64,000 nt of DNA, from NCBI GenBank assembly GCA_020226215.1, contig CM035228.1, positions 68,235,989 to 68,299,988 of the forward strand, given 5' to 3'. The DNA comes from Sindora glabra (Eukaryota > Streptophyta > Magnoliopsida > Fabales > Fabaceae). The notes under the pieces were generated by a model that saw only the letters and a list, made by a program, of their open reading frames with translations, did no database searches and was not told the origin of the DNA. Position 1 is the first letter of the stretch. Each line of letters begins with the position of its first letter. Of the stretch, positions 1 through 12,764 are shown one piece after another. Both the position numbers and the translations under genes were made by a program.

Positions 1-1
1 G

Positions 2-970
2 AGTAATGATATAAATTTTTTGAACGAGACAAAATTAGCACTGTCACAGAATTTTGATATGAAGGATCTTGGAAATGCGTCTTTTGTACTTGGCATAGAG
101 ATCCATCGTGACAGATCCTGGGGTTTGCTTGGTTTGTCTCAAAGTGCATATATAGATAAAGTGCTTAAGAGATTTAACATGACTTCATACTCACATAGTG
201 CTATACCCATTCAAAAGGGTGAAGTATTTTCCAAAGTCCAGTGTCCTCAAAATGATGATGAGAAATCTAAAATGAGTATAGTCCCATATGCTTCCGCTGT
301 TGGTAGCCTGATGTATGCCCAGGTATGTACACGCCCAGATATTGCTTTTGCAATTAGTGTGCTTGGGAAGTACCTAAGTAATCATGGTCAAAGACACTGG
401 ATAGCAGCCAAGAAAGTTATGATGTACCTACAGGGTACAAAGAATTATATGTTGACCTATAGAAGATCCAGTGATCTGATTTGTACAGGCTATTCAGACT
501 CTAACTTTGCTAACTGTCCAGATGATAAGAAGTCAACATCTGGATATATCTTTATGCTTGCAGGAGGAGCTGTATCGTGGAAAAGTGTCAAACAATCTTT
601 AACAGCAACCTCCATTATGGAAGTAGAGTATGTCGCTTGTTATGAAGCCACTCGAGAGGCTATATGGTTAAGAAATTTTATCTCTGAATTCTGCTTAGTT
701 GAAAGCATTTCGAAACCTTTGACCATTTATTGCGACAATACTACTGTTGTTAGTTTCTCTCAAAACAATAAAAGCTCTACCCGTACAAAGCACTTTGATG
801 TGAAATTTCAATTTGTGAGAGAGAAGATACGCGAGCATCTTACTCATATTGAGCATATTTCGATAGATTTTATGCTTGCAAACCCATTAACCAAAGGCCT
901 AGTTGTAGGAATATTTAAAGGACATGTATTGAATATGGGCCTTATTGATTCTTTTAATGTTTTGGGTTAG
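2..970 (+). CDS. Ty1/copia polyprotein, 3' part (end of RT, RNase H); open at the left edge
   Basis: The frame is open from base 2 to a TAG at 968-970, so the protein starts outside the window. The visible part begins just after where the RT YVDD box would be and reads into the copia RT tail (NFDMKDLGNASFVLGIEIHRDR). The RNase H domain follows, with YSDSNFAN, MEVEYVA and IYCDNTTVV carrying the expected acidic residues, then TKHFDVKFQFVRE and a degenerate DPLTKGL (here ANPLTKGL). There is no stop or frameshift in about 320 codons, unlike the copia copy at 35-43 kb, so this is a younger insertion. A purine-rich stretch (GTGGGAG) follows the stop directly, as expected for a polypurine tract next to a 3' LTR. 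Family assignment is secure. Whether the whole element is intact cannot be seen. Confidence 0.88.
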   Translation, partial: SNDINFLNETKLALSQNFDMKDLGNASFVLGIEIHRDRSWGLLGLSQSAYIDKVLKRFNMTSYSHSAIPIQKGEVFSKVQCPQNDDEKSKMSIVPYASAVGSLMYAQVCTRPDIAFAISVLGKYLSNHGQRHWIAAKKVMMYLQGTKNYMLTYRRSSDLICTGYSDSNFANCPDDKKSTSGYIFMLAGGAVSWKSVKQSLTATSIMEVEYVACYEATREAIWLRNFISEFCLVESISKPLTIYCDNTTVVSFSQNNKSSTRTKHFDVKFQFVREKIREHLTHIEHISIDFMLANPLTKGLVVGIFKGHVLNMGLIDSFNVLG

Positions 971-973
971 TGG

Positions 974-1700
974 GAGTATTTATGAAATTGAAATTATGTT
1001 AATCTCAAGATTTTATAATATTGCCATAAAGTACACTTATTTGAATTATGGTAATATAAGGAGACATCAAGACCCTGTCTCAAACTATTGTAAAGTATCT
1101 CGAGCGGATGCATGGATCATTTTGTATATTTCGATTATGCACACATTTTATATTGTTTGATCTTTTGGAATGGGTATTTCATATATGTATATCTTTTTAA
1201 CCCTATCGAATGATCAGGTATGCATTTAATGAAATTTCATATTTGACCTATGGTTGTAATGGTATGAATTGTATTAATGATATTGTTTAAAAGTGGCCAC
1301 ATATTGTAATTTAAATTATACATTAAAATGTGTTTGTCCAAGTGGAAGATTATAAAATAATGGACTAAACATATTTTAATATATAATTGAATTAATATTA
1401 ATTCAATGTCATTAATATAATAATAATGCCTAGACTTTGTGTTATATTAAAACTCTAAAGTGTGTGCATATACCCTATTTTAGATTAATTGTGATGAGTC
1501 AATTAATCCTAGTTGGGTTAGGATTAGGATCCCTATTCACTTCCTTATAAGGTGAGCTGCAGTCTCCAATCAAATTGCAGTTTGTAATTCCAAATATTCT
1601 CTCTAAGACTCACCTGAGGAAGAGTGGGCAATAATCCAATCAATTCTACAATCAGACATTATGGATGCAGGAGGAGGGTTAGGTAATTCGAAAACTCTTT
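974..1700 (+). repeat. Probable 3' LTR of the left-edge copia element
   Basis: This lies directly after the polyprotein stop and the purine tract. It is AT-rich, has no ORF, and contains a promoter-like stretch (CCTTATAAGG near 1541-1552) followed by a short transcribed-leader-like region. The 5' LTR lies outside the window, so the borders are estimates and could not be checked by LTR-LTR comparison. Confidence 0.4.
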
Positions 1701-4374
1701 ATTTTATTTGTGCAATTATTGTACTCCTCTTTATGAATTTATAGTTGTATGAATATTAAATTATTTTGTGAATCCTAAAAATTTTCTTACATAAAATCTA
1801 CTTGAAATTAGCATATTTTCCACTAAACCAATACTTTATTGATTATTTCATTTTTTTTATAAGGATTCAGTACTCCTTATTTGAGTTTTTTTTTTCTTTT
1901 AATTATACCTGTTTAACTATTTTCTCCTTTTAAATTTCCCTTCTCACACCGTGAAAGTAGGAGTAAAAAAAAATGAGATACTCATTTCATTTTTATTACA
2001 TCATTATTTTGATTCTGCATTTTAAGTTTAAATTATGGAAACATTTTAGTTATAATTTTATGACTTTATTATAAATCTCTTTTTCTTCTCACTTTGACAT
2101 TTGAGTGGGAATTATTTGATAAATCTTGTTATTCAACAATATTATATTTTATTATACAATTTAATTCCTTTTTTGGATAATTATTTTATCAGTTATTTGA
2201 TTTTTACTTTTGTGATAGAGATGCACGCTACTTTAAGTTTTTAGTTTTTGGTATTTGCTGTTAGTGTAATACGTAAATTTGAATCATTTATTTATAATTT
2301 GGATTCGGTTGTAATGTATTTTTTTTACTAGATATTAGTGATTCATGTAATGGTTGGGTTACAAATATTTTAATTAACTTTCCCTTCATATGATTTGCTC
2401 ATAGGAATATACAAATAGTGGCGGGACCAAAAATTTCGACTTAGGGTTAGATTAGTTGCGAGTGAGTATTCCTTTATTTAGACACATATTAAAAATTGTA
2501 TAATTATATAAAATAATTCTAATTTTTTCGAATAATTTTGATTTAAAATATTTTATTTTTAAAAAATTAAATATAAAATTTATAAAACATAAATAAAATT
2601 ATTGAAAATTATGAGAAAATTTATTTAAATTTATTTATATAGATTGAAGCACATAAACTATTTAAAATTTTACAAAAAAATATAATAAAATATTTAACAA
2701 ATATAATTAATTTAATAAAATTCATATGTATGCATACTTTTTTTTCAAAAGTATATAAATATTTTACTTTGAAAATTTTGGATAATAAAATAAAAACATG
2801 AGTGACAATTCTATTGCTATCATATTATATATATAATATAAATAAAAATATAAAGTTAAACTTATAAATATCGTAACACATATATAAGTTATTTAAAGCT
2901 TTAAAAAAATTAAAACAAAAATCTATAAAATTTAAAAATTTATAAAAAGATAATTACTTTAATAAAGTTCATATATAGACACTTTTTTATACATGCATAA
3001 GGATTTTATTTTAAAATTTTTGAATGATAAAATTAAATTAAATAGCAAATAAGCAATTATATTGTGTATATAATATAAATAAGTGCATATGAATAATAAG
3101 TCAGAAAAAACATTTTGTAAATCATACAAGTTTTTGATTTCAACTAAATATATGTTTTATAAAGTATTTTTAATGTATAATATAACAAACATAAAGTATT
3201 TTCAATGTATAATATAACAAAAATATTCATATTTAGCAAGAAGAGATAAAAGGAAAAAATTAATATATAAATAATTATGGAAGAATCATAATTTTACACT
3301 TTATATTTCTATCTCTATATTTTTTTATAAAATTTATTACTATTATTACATACGTTCGTATTTTTTAATTATGACTATATGTATTTTAAAATTTTAAAAG
3401 TTCGGAATATATAATAACAAATATGTAAAAAATTATATTTTAGGGGTCAAGGCGACAAGTCCCTCTACTTTCGCCAATATAACCAAAGATGATTAAAATA
3501 TTATAAAAGATTAAAATTATACATTTTGAATTAAGAAAATCAAAATCATTTCATTTATATTTTAAGAAGAATTTTATATATCAAAAGAGTGTGAATCTAT
3601 TGATATCAGGACTAACACCAAATCTTCATCATTAATCCTAATTTCATCTAATAATTATAAAAAAAACACAATTTAAAAGTAAAGTCTGCTTCTAATAAAG
3701 AAAGATAATGAATGAAACATACATTTATTTTGGACTACTCAACGGTTCGGTTTAGACGGTTTCACCAATGATATGCCACCGAACCAATCTAATCGATTTC
3801 TCCGAGTATAGAATCGGTCGGGCCATATTTTTTGCTTCCACGAAACCAATCCAAACCATCTTAATATCGGTTTGGTTTCAGTCGATTTCCACATGGGCAT
3901 CAATGAAGAAAGAATGGGATGAAATGGAAGTGGCAGGAACCATGGTGGCCGGCAAGGTGGCAACTAGGTTATGTCAATGTCCTTCTCTGTATTTGTTGTG
4001 AAGGAAGAACAAAAAGGAAGAAAATTAAATTAGGCTTCATTTATTTAGATTGAGGCGTCACTGTCTCAGGTCATTAGGCTTGTTTAAAGAAAGAAAAAAA
4101 ATAAATGAGCCGAGATAAATAAATGTGAAATTATATATTTGTGTAATGTTTTAGTGGGGGACATGATTTTAGAAAGATGTATATAGTTAAAGTGGCGGTT
4201 CGATTTGAATCGAAAATTTTGACATTTTTAATGACTACCAAACCAAATGACCGAATGGCATTGAAATACAAGTTAATTTAAATTGATTCTTAACGGTTTT
4301 AATCGATTTTAAGACGGTCGGAAGTGAGTTGATTTGTATTCATCGATTTTGAATGGCCCCACATTTATTAACTT

Positions 4375-4417
<43 letters not shown>

Positions 4418-6380
4418 CTAGCTCAACTTTCATGCAAAAAATTATTATAAGATTAATATAATTTGTTAAAAAATCATACTTAAAAACATAAAGATATATA
4501 TACATATATAAATATATGCATTATTCCTTTTTTCTAAACTTTTTATAAAAATTTTTATTTTATGAAAATTTAATTTAAGGAACTAAAATCAATAATCAAA
4601 TAAAAAAATTAAATTTTGAAAGATCAGATGCTCAATCCTATTAAATTTACATATTTAAAAATTAATTAAAAGTATAATAATTATTTTTTTATAATAAATA
4701 CATTGTGATTTATTATGTACGAGCATTATAATGATTTATAATATAAACATATAAAAATAATTATTTTATATTGCACAAATATTTTATATAAAATTAATTT
4801 TTAATTTGATGAGATTGAAACATTAATTAATAAGATTATTGATAAAACTATAAAATTAACAATTTAAAGTTCAATATAATTTAAAATATAATGAGAAATT
4901 TATTGTAATAATTATTAAATTTAACTAATAGTATATAAAATAGTATGCTAAATAAAATATTTTTAAAATATATTTATAATATAAAATATAAATATATATT
5001 TACTATAAATTAAATTAATTTTTGTAAAATAAAATGATAATAAATATAAAATATATGCTCATATAAGTATTATAATTATAATAATATAATGTAAATATGT
5101 TAGAGTACTATAACAATTTACAATATGCGCATATATATAAATAATTTATTAAAATATAAAATATATTTGAATAAAAATAACTAATTATAAAATTTTTAAG
5201 ATAAATATTAAATATAGTTTATTAATAGAATGTGAAAATTTTTATTTATTTAAAAAAGGATTAAAAATTAAATAATTATAATATATTAAATTTGAAAAGA
5301 AAGTAAATTAGTCTAATAAAATATGAAAATGGTAGATACAATATTAAATGCTCTTTGACCTTTTTTTTTTTTTAGGATATTTTGGAAGATAAATTTACAA
5401 TAGAAGAATTTTAGAGGAACATAGTATAGATTTTTAAAATTCTTGATATTAACTTTTTATGACTCTTAAATATCCTTAAAAAATTATTTTCCTCATGTCC
5501 ATATCTTTTTATAAGATTTTTAAAATTCCCAATATTGACCTATTAGAAAAATAAAAATAAGTTGTATAAATATAAAGTGATATATCATTTACTATTTAGG
5601 AAAAAATATATAAAGTGATATATCATTGATTCCCTTCTCTTTTCATTTTTTATGCATATCTTTTCTAAAAAAATAAGATAAATATTAGGACTAATTAAAA
5701 AATAATTATAAAATTTTTAATATAAATATTAAATATAATTTATTAATATAATATAAAAATTTTTATTTATTTAAGAGAACCTAAAAAATTAAATAATTGC
5801 AATATATATTAAATTTAAAAAGACCATAAATTAATGTAATAAAAATATAACTTTCTCATTTTATTTCTATGCATTTTTTAATATTTTTAAGATAAGTATT
5901 AAATATAGCTTATGAGTAGATTCCAAAAATTTTTATTTATTTAAAATAAAATTGAAAATTAAATAACTATTATATATTAAATTTAAAAGAAAGTAAATTA
6001 GTGTAATAAAATATAATATTTTTCATTTTATTTTCTATTGATATCTTTTTTTAAGATTTTTTAAGATAAATATTAAATACTCTTTGTTAACAAATTGTAA
6101 AAAAAATTTATTTATTTAAAAGAATAAAGGAAATTAAATAATTATAATATATTATATTTAAAAAGAAAATAAATTAGTGTAATAAAATATAAAAATGGCA
6201 TTCATAGCATTAAATGCTCTAATTATTTTAATTTTTTTAATAAGAAAGTAAATTAACTTATATTTCATATGAATTTTTGGGAGGGGAAATTTTTTATCTT
6301 AGAAAGGAATCTGAGAGAAAAAATTTTTAGGTGAAAGAAATTTATAGAAAAATATATAAATAGATGGATAGATAAATTAG
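1700..6380. other. AT-rich intergenic DNA without a recognisable gene
   Basis: Very AT-rich non-coding DNA. Two stretches (about 3740-3900 and 4190-4360) are less AT-rich, with repeated GGTTCGGTTT / CGATTTTGAATCG-like words reminiscent of the subterminal parts of hAT-type MITEs, but I could not define ends or target duplications. The short ORFs at 3739-4001 overlap on both strands and match nothing known. I see no gene here. Confidence 0.6.
4381..4414. repeat. (AT)n microsatellite
   Basis: Seventeen uninterrupted AT dinucleotides in AT-rich intergenic DNA. Confidence 0.95.
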
Positions 6381-6389
6381 TTACACTTA

Positions 6390-8150
6390 GAAGTGTTAAA
6401 ATGGGTTGAGTTTAACGGGTTGATTTAGGACTAGCATGATTTTGCTTAGCCTAAGACTGGAATTGGTACAAAAAATGATAACAGTAGCCCAATTGGTAAA
6501 GGATTGAGACTGGTTAGCCCAACCTGATAAAGGACTGGGACTACTAAATGTTAATCTATCGGATTATTGGGTTAATCCGTTAGCCTGGTAAAAATAGTAA
6601 GTAATAAATAATTAATTTATTATACATATTTAATTTTCATATAAATATTAAAGTAATAATTTTGGTATACTAAAACTATACTTTAATATATATAATATTA
6701 AAATTATATATAAGTAATATTAAATAATTTTTAATATTAAAATTAATAAATTTATATATCTAATATTATCAATATATATTATATAAGTTTATAAAAATAA
6801 CTAATTATGTTAAAATTTGAATTACTACTTTAATATTGAAATTTTAAATTATTTAAAAATTTTAAATAAATAATTTTGATATTAATTTTAAATATATTAT
6901 ATACATACATATAATACAATACATTATTATTTATTTATTATTATATAAAATTATTATAATTATTTTTATTAATATATTATTTATAAAATTATATATTTAT
7001 ATATTTTATAATATATAAATTATTAAATATATTTATTTTTATATATAATACTTTGGACTTGATCAATATATATTTAATATTATTTATTTATTTTATTAAA
7101 AATATAATTTTAATATAATTAATTAATTTATTATTATATATTTAATTTTTATATAGATAATAAAATAATAATTTTGGTATACTAAAACTATACTTTAATA
7201 TATATATATATATAATATTAAAATTATATATATATATAAGTAATATTAAATAATTTTTAATATTAAAATAAATAAATTTATATATCTAATATTATCAATA
7301 AATATTATATAAGTTTATCAAAATAAATAATTATATTAAATTTTGAATTATTACTTTAATAATAAAATTTTGAATTATTTAAAAATTTTAATTAAATAAT
7401 TTTGATATTAATTCTAAATATATTATACACATATATATAATATAATACATTATTATTTATTTTTTATTATTATATATAAATTATTATAATTATTTTTAAT
7501 AATATATTATTTATTAAATTATTTATTTATATATATTTGATAATATAAAAATTTTAAATATATTTATTTTTCTATATAATACTTTGGACTTGATCAATAT
7601 ATATTTAATAATATACATTTATTTTATTAAATAAAATAAATATATAATATAAAATTCTTGATCAATATAGAGTTTAAATTATTTTATTAAATTTATATAT
7701 TATTAAATATAAATTCACATATTTATTAAATTTTAATAATATATATTTATTTTATTAAATATATATTTAATAGCATATATTTATTTTCATATATAATATA
7801 TATGCTCACTAATATATATAATAAAATTTTAAGTGATAATAATAAAATATAATTATATTTAATAAATAATAATAATAAATTTTAATTAATTAATAATGTA
7901 AAATTAATAATAAATAAATAAGTAATATAATAATAACAATAATAAAGTGTAACAGATTATAAAAATTTACTTAAACTCGCTTGATAAAATATCAACCTGG
8001 AATTGGAATTAAGATTGGTATTGTAACAATTCAATTTGAACCTAATTTGGTAAAAAAATAATCTAATGTGGGACAGACCTGATATATAATTCTTATTCAT
8101 TGAATTAATCTGATAAAATTGGATTAATCCATTTTAACAATCTAGCCACT
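6390..8150. mobile_element. hAT-like non-autonomous DNA transposon
   Basis: The left end (GAAGTGTTAAAATGGGTTGA) and the reverse complement of the right end (...CTAGATTGTTAAAATGGATT) share an imperfect inverted repeat around GTTAAAATGG. The subterminal regions are rich in GGGTTAA / GGATTAATCC words, typical of plant hAT elements. TTACACTTA occurs immediately outside both ends (6381-6389 and 8150-8158), which fits an 8-bp hAT target duplication plus one shared base. The interior is extremely AT-rich, has no transposase ORF, and contains a duplicated block of about 0.5 kb listed separately. The superfamily call rests on terminus style and duplication length. Confidence 0.6.
6610..7627. repeat. 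Tandem duplication of a ~0.5 kb AT-rich block inside the hAT-like element
   Basis: Copy 1 is about 6610-7095 and copy 2 about 7122-7627. Anchors seen in both: TTTGGTATACTAAAACTATAC at 6661 and 7173 (offset 512), and CTTTGGACTTGATCAATATA at 7051 and 7582 (offset 531). The copies differ by substitutions and by expansion of TA runs. No coding potential. Confidence 0.85.
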
Positions 8151-8159
8151 TACACTTAC

Positions 8160-8335
8160 ACTGAGCGATAAAACAACGGGCTTGCGTGCGATTTTCATAA
8201 AAGGGGAAGCGTGCCTGGATTTTAGGACGCACGTACGAGGAAGCATATCTAGATTTTCAGAAAAGCAGAAGCATGCCTGGACACGCGCACCCACTTCAAT
8301 TCAGAGTTCAATGTGAAAAGACGTAAGTGAACTTT
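8160..8335. other. GC-richer island with imperfect internal repeats
   Basis: A short stretch between two transposons with clearly higher GC than its surroundings. It contains related words: GAAGCGTGCCTGGATTTTAG, GAAGCATATCTAGATTTTCAG and GAAGCATGCCTGGACACGCG. No ORF spans it. It could be a remnant of an older element or gene edge; its function is unknown. Confidence 0.5.
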
Positions 8336-8468
8336 AGCTTTCGTTTAAATAAAATTATTAAAGGCCTTTAAAACAATGGCTACTTTCGCTAAATTTATTA
8401 TAATTTAAAGAATTATTTTTTAAAATTTTATTATTAATTTATAAATTGCACTACTTTAGCTAAATTTA

Positions 8469-11400
8469 GGGATCGTTTGGTTTGCAGCAAAAATATAGGA
8501 ATTATATTTCTCAGGATATAAACTACCATAGAGTTGTTTAGTTGCATAAATGAAAGGAAATAAATCTTCATAGGAACTTGTGTTTCCTATAAAATACGAG
8601 AAATCACTTACCCACTCCCCCCTAGGTAAGTTCTATTTCCTGTATTTTTAACTAATTTATAGATAAAAATATCCTTATTAAAATTAATTAATATTAATTT
8701 TACCTTTTTAATTAATTATCAGATTTTACTTTGTGAATGTTCATTTTAGTTACTGTTACAGTTATTTTATAGTTTGCTTATTAATTAAGATATATATATA
8801 TATTAGATGACATATTTTATTATTATTATTTTATGAAAAAAATTTAAATATTTAATTTAAATGAATTAATTAACAATATACTTTTATTTAATTCCTACGT
8901 TATTTTAAAACCCACTTATTATTTTATTTTTTATTTATTTTATTACATAATTTTCTTTTACTTCTTTTTTATTTTATCTATTGCTATTATTTGAAAGTTA
9001 GATTATAATTATTAAATAATATAAATATAATATGATATATTTAATTTGATTATATAAATATTTTGAATAAATTAAAATTTTAATATATATTATATTAATT
9101 GTATTATATAATTATATATTCTATTTGTTGATTGAAATTATTTGAATATTAAAATTAAATTTTCTTTAAATTTTATAAATATTTTTTAATATCAAATTTT
9201 AAGCACTATAACTCAAATTAAATATATATAAACACACACACACATCAATTAGAATTAAAATTTTCTTAATTAGTTACTGTCTAGAGAACAAACAGTAATA
9301 TGCTATTATTTGACAATTTAATTTTTAATTAAACTTAATTTATCTATTTATTTGAAGTTTTCAATTGATGTTATTGTCTTGGAACGTAACAGTAATATGT
9401 TACTATTTAGAGAAAAAATAGTAATATGCTATTATCTATTTATTTGAAATTTTTAATTAATGTTACTATTTTAGAACGAAACAGTAACATGTTACTGTCT
9501 AAAGAAAAAATAGTAACATACTATTATTTAGTAATTTGATTGTTAATTAAACTTGATTTATCTATTTATTTAGGATTTTCAATTGGTGTTATTGTTTTAG
9601 AATGAAACAGTAATATATTACTGTCTAGAGAACAAACAATAACATGCTATTATTTATTTATTTGAAATTTTTAATTAATGTTACTGTTTTGGAACGAAAC
9701 AGTAACATGTTACTGTTTAAAGAAAAAATGGTAACATGCTATTATTTAGTAATTTAATAATTAATTAGACTTGATTTATCCATTTATTTAAAAATTTTTA
9801 ATTAATGTTACTATTTTGAAACGAAATAGTAACATGTTACTATCTAGAGAAAAAATAGTAATATATTATTATCTATTTATTTAAGATTTTTAATTGATGT
9901 TACTGTTTTGGAACGAAACAGTAACATGTTACTGTTTAGAGAAAAAATAGTAACATGTTATTATTTAGCAATTTGGTTGTTAATTAAACTTGGTTTATCC
10001 ATTTATTTGAGGTTTTTAGTTAGTGTTACTGTCTTGGAACGAAACAGTAACATGCTATTATTTGACTGTTTAGTTATTAATTAGACATGATTTATTTATT
10101 TATTTGAGGTTTTTAGTTGGTGTTACTATTTTGAAACAAAATAGTAACATGTTACTGTCTTGGAACGAAATAGTAACATGCTATTATTTGACAGTTTGGT
10201 TGTTAGTTAGATATGATTTATTCATTTATTTAAGGTTTTTAGTTAGTGTTACTGTCTTGGAACGAAACAGTAACACGTTACTATCTTGGAACGAAATAGT
10301 AACACGTTACTGTCTTGGAACGAAACAGTAACATGCTATTATTTAGCAGTTTGGTTGTTAATTAGATATGATTTATTCATATATTTGAGATTTTTAGTTG
10401 GTGTTACTGTCTTGGAACGAAACAGTAACATGTTACTGTCTTGGAATGAAACAGTAACATGCTATTATTTGACAGTTTGGTTATTAATTAAACATGATTT
10501 ATTTATTTATTTGAGATTTTTAGTTGGTGTTACTGTCTTGGAACGAAACAGTAATATGTTACTGTCTTGGAACGAAACAATAACATGTTATTATTTGATA
10601 GTTTGGTTGTTAATTAGAAATGATTTATTCATTTATTTGAAGTTTTTAATTAGTATTACTATTTTGGAACGAAACAGTAACATGCTATTATTTGACATTT
10701 TGATTGTTAATTAGACATGATTTATTCATTTATTTGAGGTTTTTAGTTAGTGTTACTGTCTTAGAATGAAACAGTAACATGCTATTATTTGATAGTTTGG
10801 TTGTTAATTAGACATGATTTATTCATTTATTTGAGATTTTTAGTTGGTGTTACTGTCTTGGAATGAAACAGTAACATGTTACTGTCTTGGAACGAAATAG
10901 TAACATGCTATTATTTGACAGTTTGGTTATTAATTAGACATGATTTATTCATTTATTTGAGATTTTTAGTTGGTGTTACTGTCTTGGAATGAAACAGTAA
11001 CATGTTACTGTCTTGGAACGAAATAGTAACATGCTATTATTTGACAGTTTGGTTATTAATTAGACATGATTTATTCATTTATTTGAGATTTTTAGTTGGT
11101 GTTACTGTCTTGGAACGAAACAGTAACATGCTATTATTTGACAGTTTGATTGTTAATTAGACATGATTTATTCATTCATTTGAAATTTTTAGTTGGTGTT
11201 ACTGTTTTGGAACGAAACAGTAACATGTTATTGTCTTGGAACGAAACAGTAACATGTTATTGTCTTGGAACGAAACAGTAACATGTTATTGTCTTGGAAC
11301 GAAACAGTAACATGTTACTATTTAGTTTACAAATAGTAATAAATTATTTTTTAGTAATTTTATTTGTTAAAAAAATTATTATAACACTACTAGACACCAA

Positions 11401-12170
11401 AAGAGTTAGGAAGAAAAATTTTAATATGAGATTCGAATGAATTTAAATTGATAAAAATAAGATCAAAGTTAAAAAAAATTACAATAAATTAAAGAAAAAT
11501 TAAAAAAATTATTGAAAAAGACCTTTTTTGTGAAATCAGAGTGGGCAAAACACCTTTAGTCTTTTGTAAGCACGTAAATCTCGAAAAGTTATATGAAATT
11601 AAAAAAAATTCACTTAAAACGAACAATCAAGCATAAAGTTATGATCATTCAAAATTTTGAACTCAATTTATACGTTTTTAACCAAGTAGACTTCGTCAAA
11701 CCCACATTTTCTTATTTTCTATTGAAAGAGCAAATGAAAAAGATTAAAAATGAGTGGTCATGCAAACATTGGTTAACTAATAAAAAATTTATAACATCTT
11801 AAAATTTTTAATTTACCGCCACATTTACACAGTTAAAAAAAGAGTAATTTCAGTATATAACATTCATAAATCATAAAATTGGAACCTATTTAAAAAAAAT
11901 CTGGCGCTATCACCTCTTTAAAATTAATTAATATCTATTAATATATATTAAATTATTATTGAGGATATTGTAGTCATTTCATTATTATTTCCTAGGAAAT
12001 TCAAAGTTGAACCAAACAAAACATAGGAATTTATTTCTTGGGATATGTGACTTCCTTTATGTCAACCAAACAACATTTAAGGATTTCCTAGGAAGCGTAC
12101 ACAGTAAGTAATTTCCTAGGAAATTCAACTTCCCATGGGAAGTTATTTCCTGCATGAACCAAACGACCCC
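8469..12170. mobile_element. PIF/Harbinger-like non-autonomous transposon carrying a hairpin minisatellite
   Basis: The left end is TTA|GGGATCGTTTGGTT and the right end is AACCAAACGACCCC|TTA. That gives inverted termini GGG(A/G)TCGTTTGGTT with a 3-bp TTA target duplication at 8466-8468 and 12171-12173, the hallmark of PIF/Harbinger/Tourist elements. The subterminal regions also mirror each other, with several CCTAGGAA / TTCCTAGG and CCAAACAA / TTGTTTAG words. The 3.7 kb interior has no transposase and is dominated by the tandem array at 9340-11335. The short ORF at 11593-11802 is not recognisable. Confidence 0.8.
9340..11335. repeat. Tandem minisatellite of hairpin units (29-bp module within a ~97/126-bp higher-order unit)
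   Basis: The core module is GTTACTGT-CTTGGAACGA-AACAGTAAC followed by ATG, in which GTTACTGT and ACAGTAAC are inverted repeats, so each module can fold into a hairpin. Modules repeat every 29 bp (phase anchors 10852/10881 and 11231/11260). They sit in a longer unit with a spacer resembling TTTGACAGTTTGGTTGTTAA...GATTTATTCATTTATTTGAG. Spacer anchors at 10816, 10942, 11068 and 11164 give spacings of 126, 126 and 96 bp, i.e. two modules or one per unit. The left part of the array (9340-10000) is more degenerate, and the right end (11200-11320) is a pure 29-bp array. The open frames at 10104-10331 and 10286-10714 are produced by this repeat and are not genes. Confidence 0.95.
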
Positions 12171-12764
12171 TTATTATATTTCTAAAATTTTGTTATAAAT
12201 TTATATGTTAAATAACTATTTATGTTAAATTTACTATAACTTTTTAACATTTTTATAACTTCATGTTTAACTATTGAACTAAACAATAAGAAAAAAATTC
12301 ATAAAAATAAAAATATAATTCTATTTTCTGACTGAAATAAAATAGTTTAAAAATAATAATTTTCTTTCTTTTACTCTCGTATCGCATTCCATTACCTTTC
12401 TATTCCTAGTTTAAATCAAACGCCTTCCTATACTAAAATATGAATTAATTATTACTTGTCTTCTCTTTATTTCCAAATATCATATCATACTGACAATTAG
12501 GAAACATTCTTCAATTCTAGGTTTGTAGCACAAGTATTCAAGAAAGCGATAAATGGAAACTGCATAAATATACGGAATTCTTCTGTGCATACTCAAAAAT
12601 TGAGAGTTATAATAGCTTAACATAGAATTAATAAAAGTTGCAATCTATTACGTAAAATTTTATAATTATTTCATAAAAAATTACAAACATTAACAAATTT
12701 TGCATGCAATAAATACATAAAAATTTGTAACTTTAGTTAAAGTCTCATCATTTTTTGACTAAAA
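12171..12764. other. Non-coding DNA with a partial extra copy of unit-A sequence
   Basis: No gene. Around 12486-12560 the text (GACAATTAGGAAACATTCTTC...GGTTTGTAGCAC...GTATTCAAGAAAGCGATAAATGGAAAC) is a diverged copy of 12997-13090 in the HSP70 3' flank. This points to a small internal duplication or a remnant of a further HSP70 unit. Confidence 0.5.

Noticed and set aside
3739..4001. Overlapping 74- and 77-aa ORFs on both strands
   Set aside because: No recognisable domain, overlapping frames, and lying in hAT-like repetitive words.
10104..10714. ORFs of 75 and 142 aa with repeated WNE-T-CYYL-VWLL and YLRFLVGVTVLERNSN segments
   Set aside because: They are translations of the 29/126-bp minisatellite. 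The frame is open only because 126 is a multiple of three, and it closes where units of other length occur.
9340..11335. Possibility that the hairpin array is a CRISPR array
   Set aside because: The sequence is plant nuclear DNA, the spacers are themselves repeated rather than unique, and the array lies inside transposon termini.
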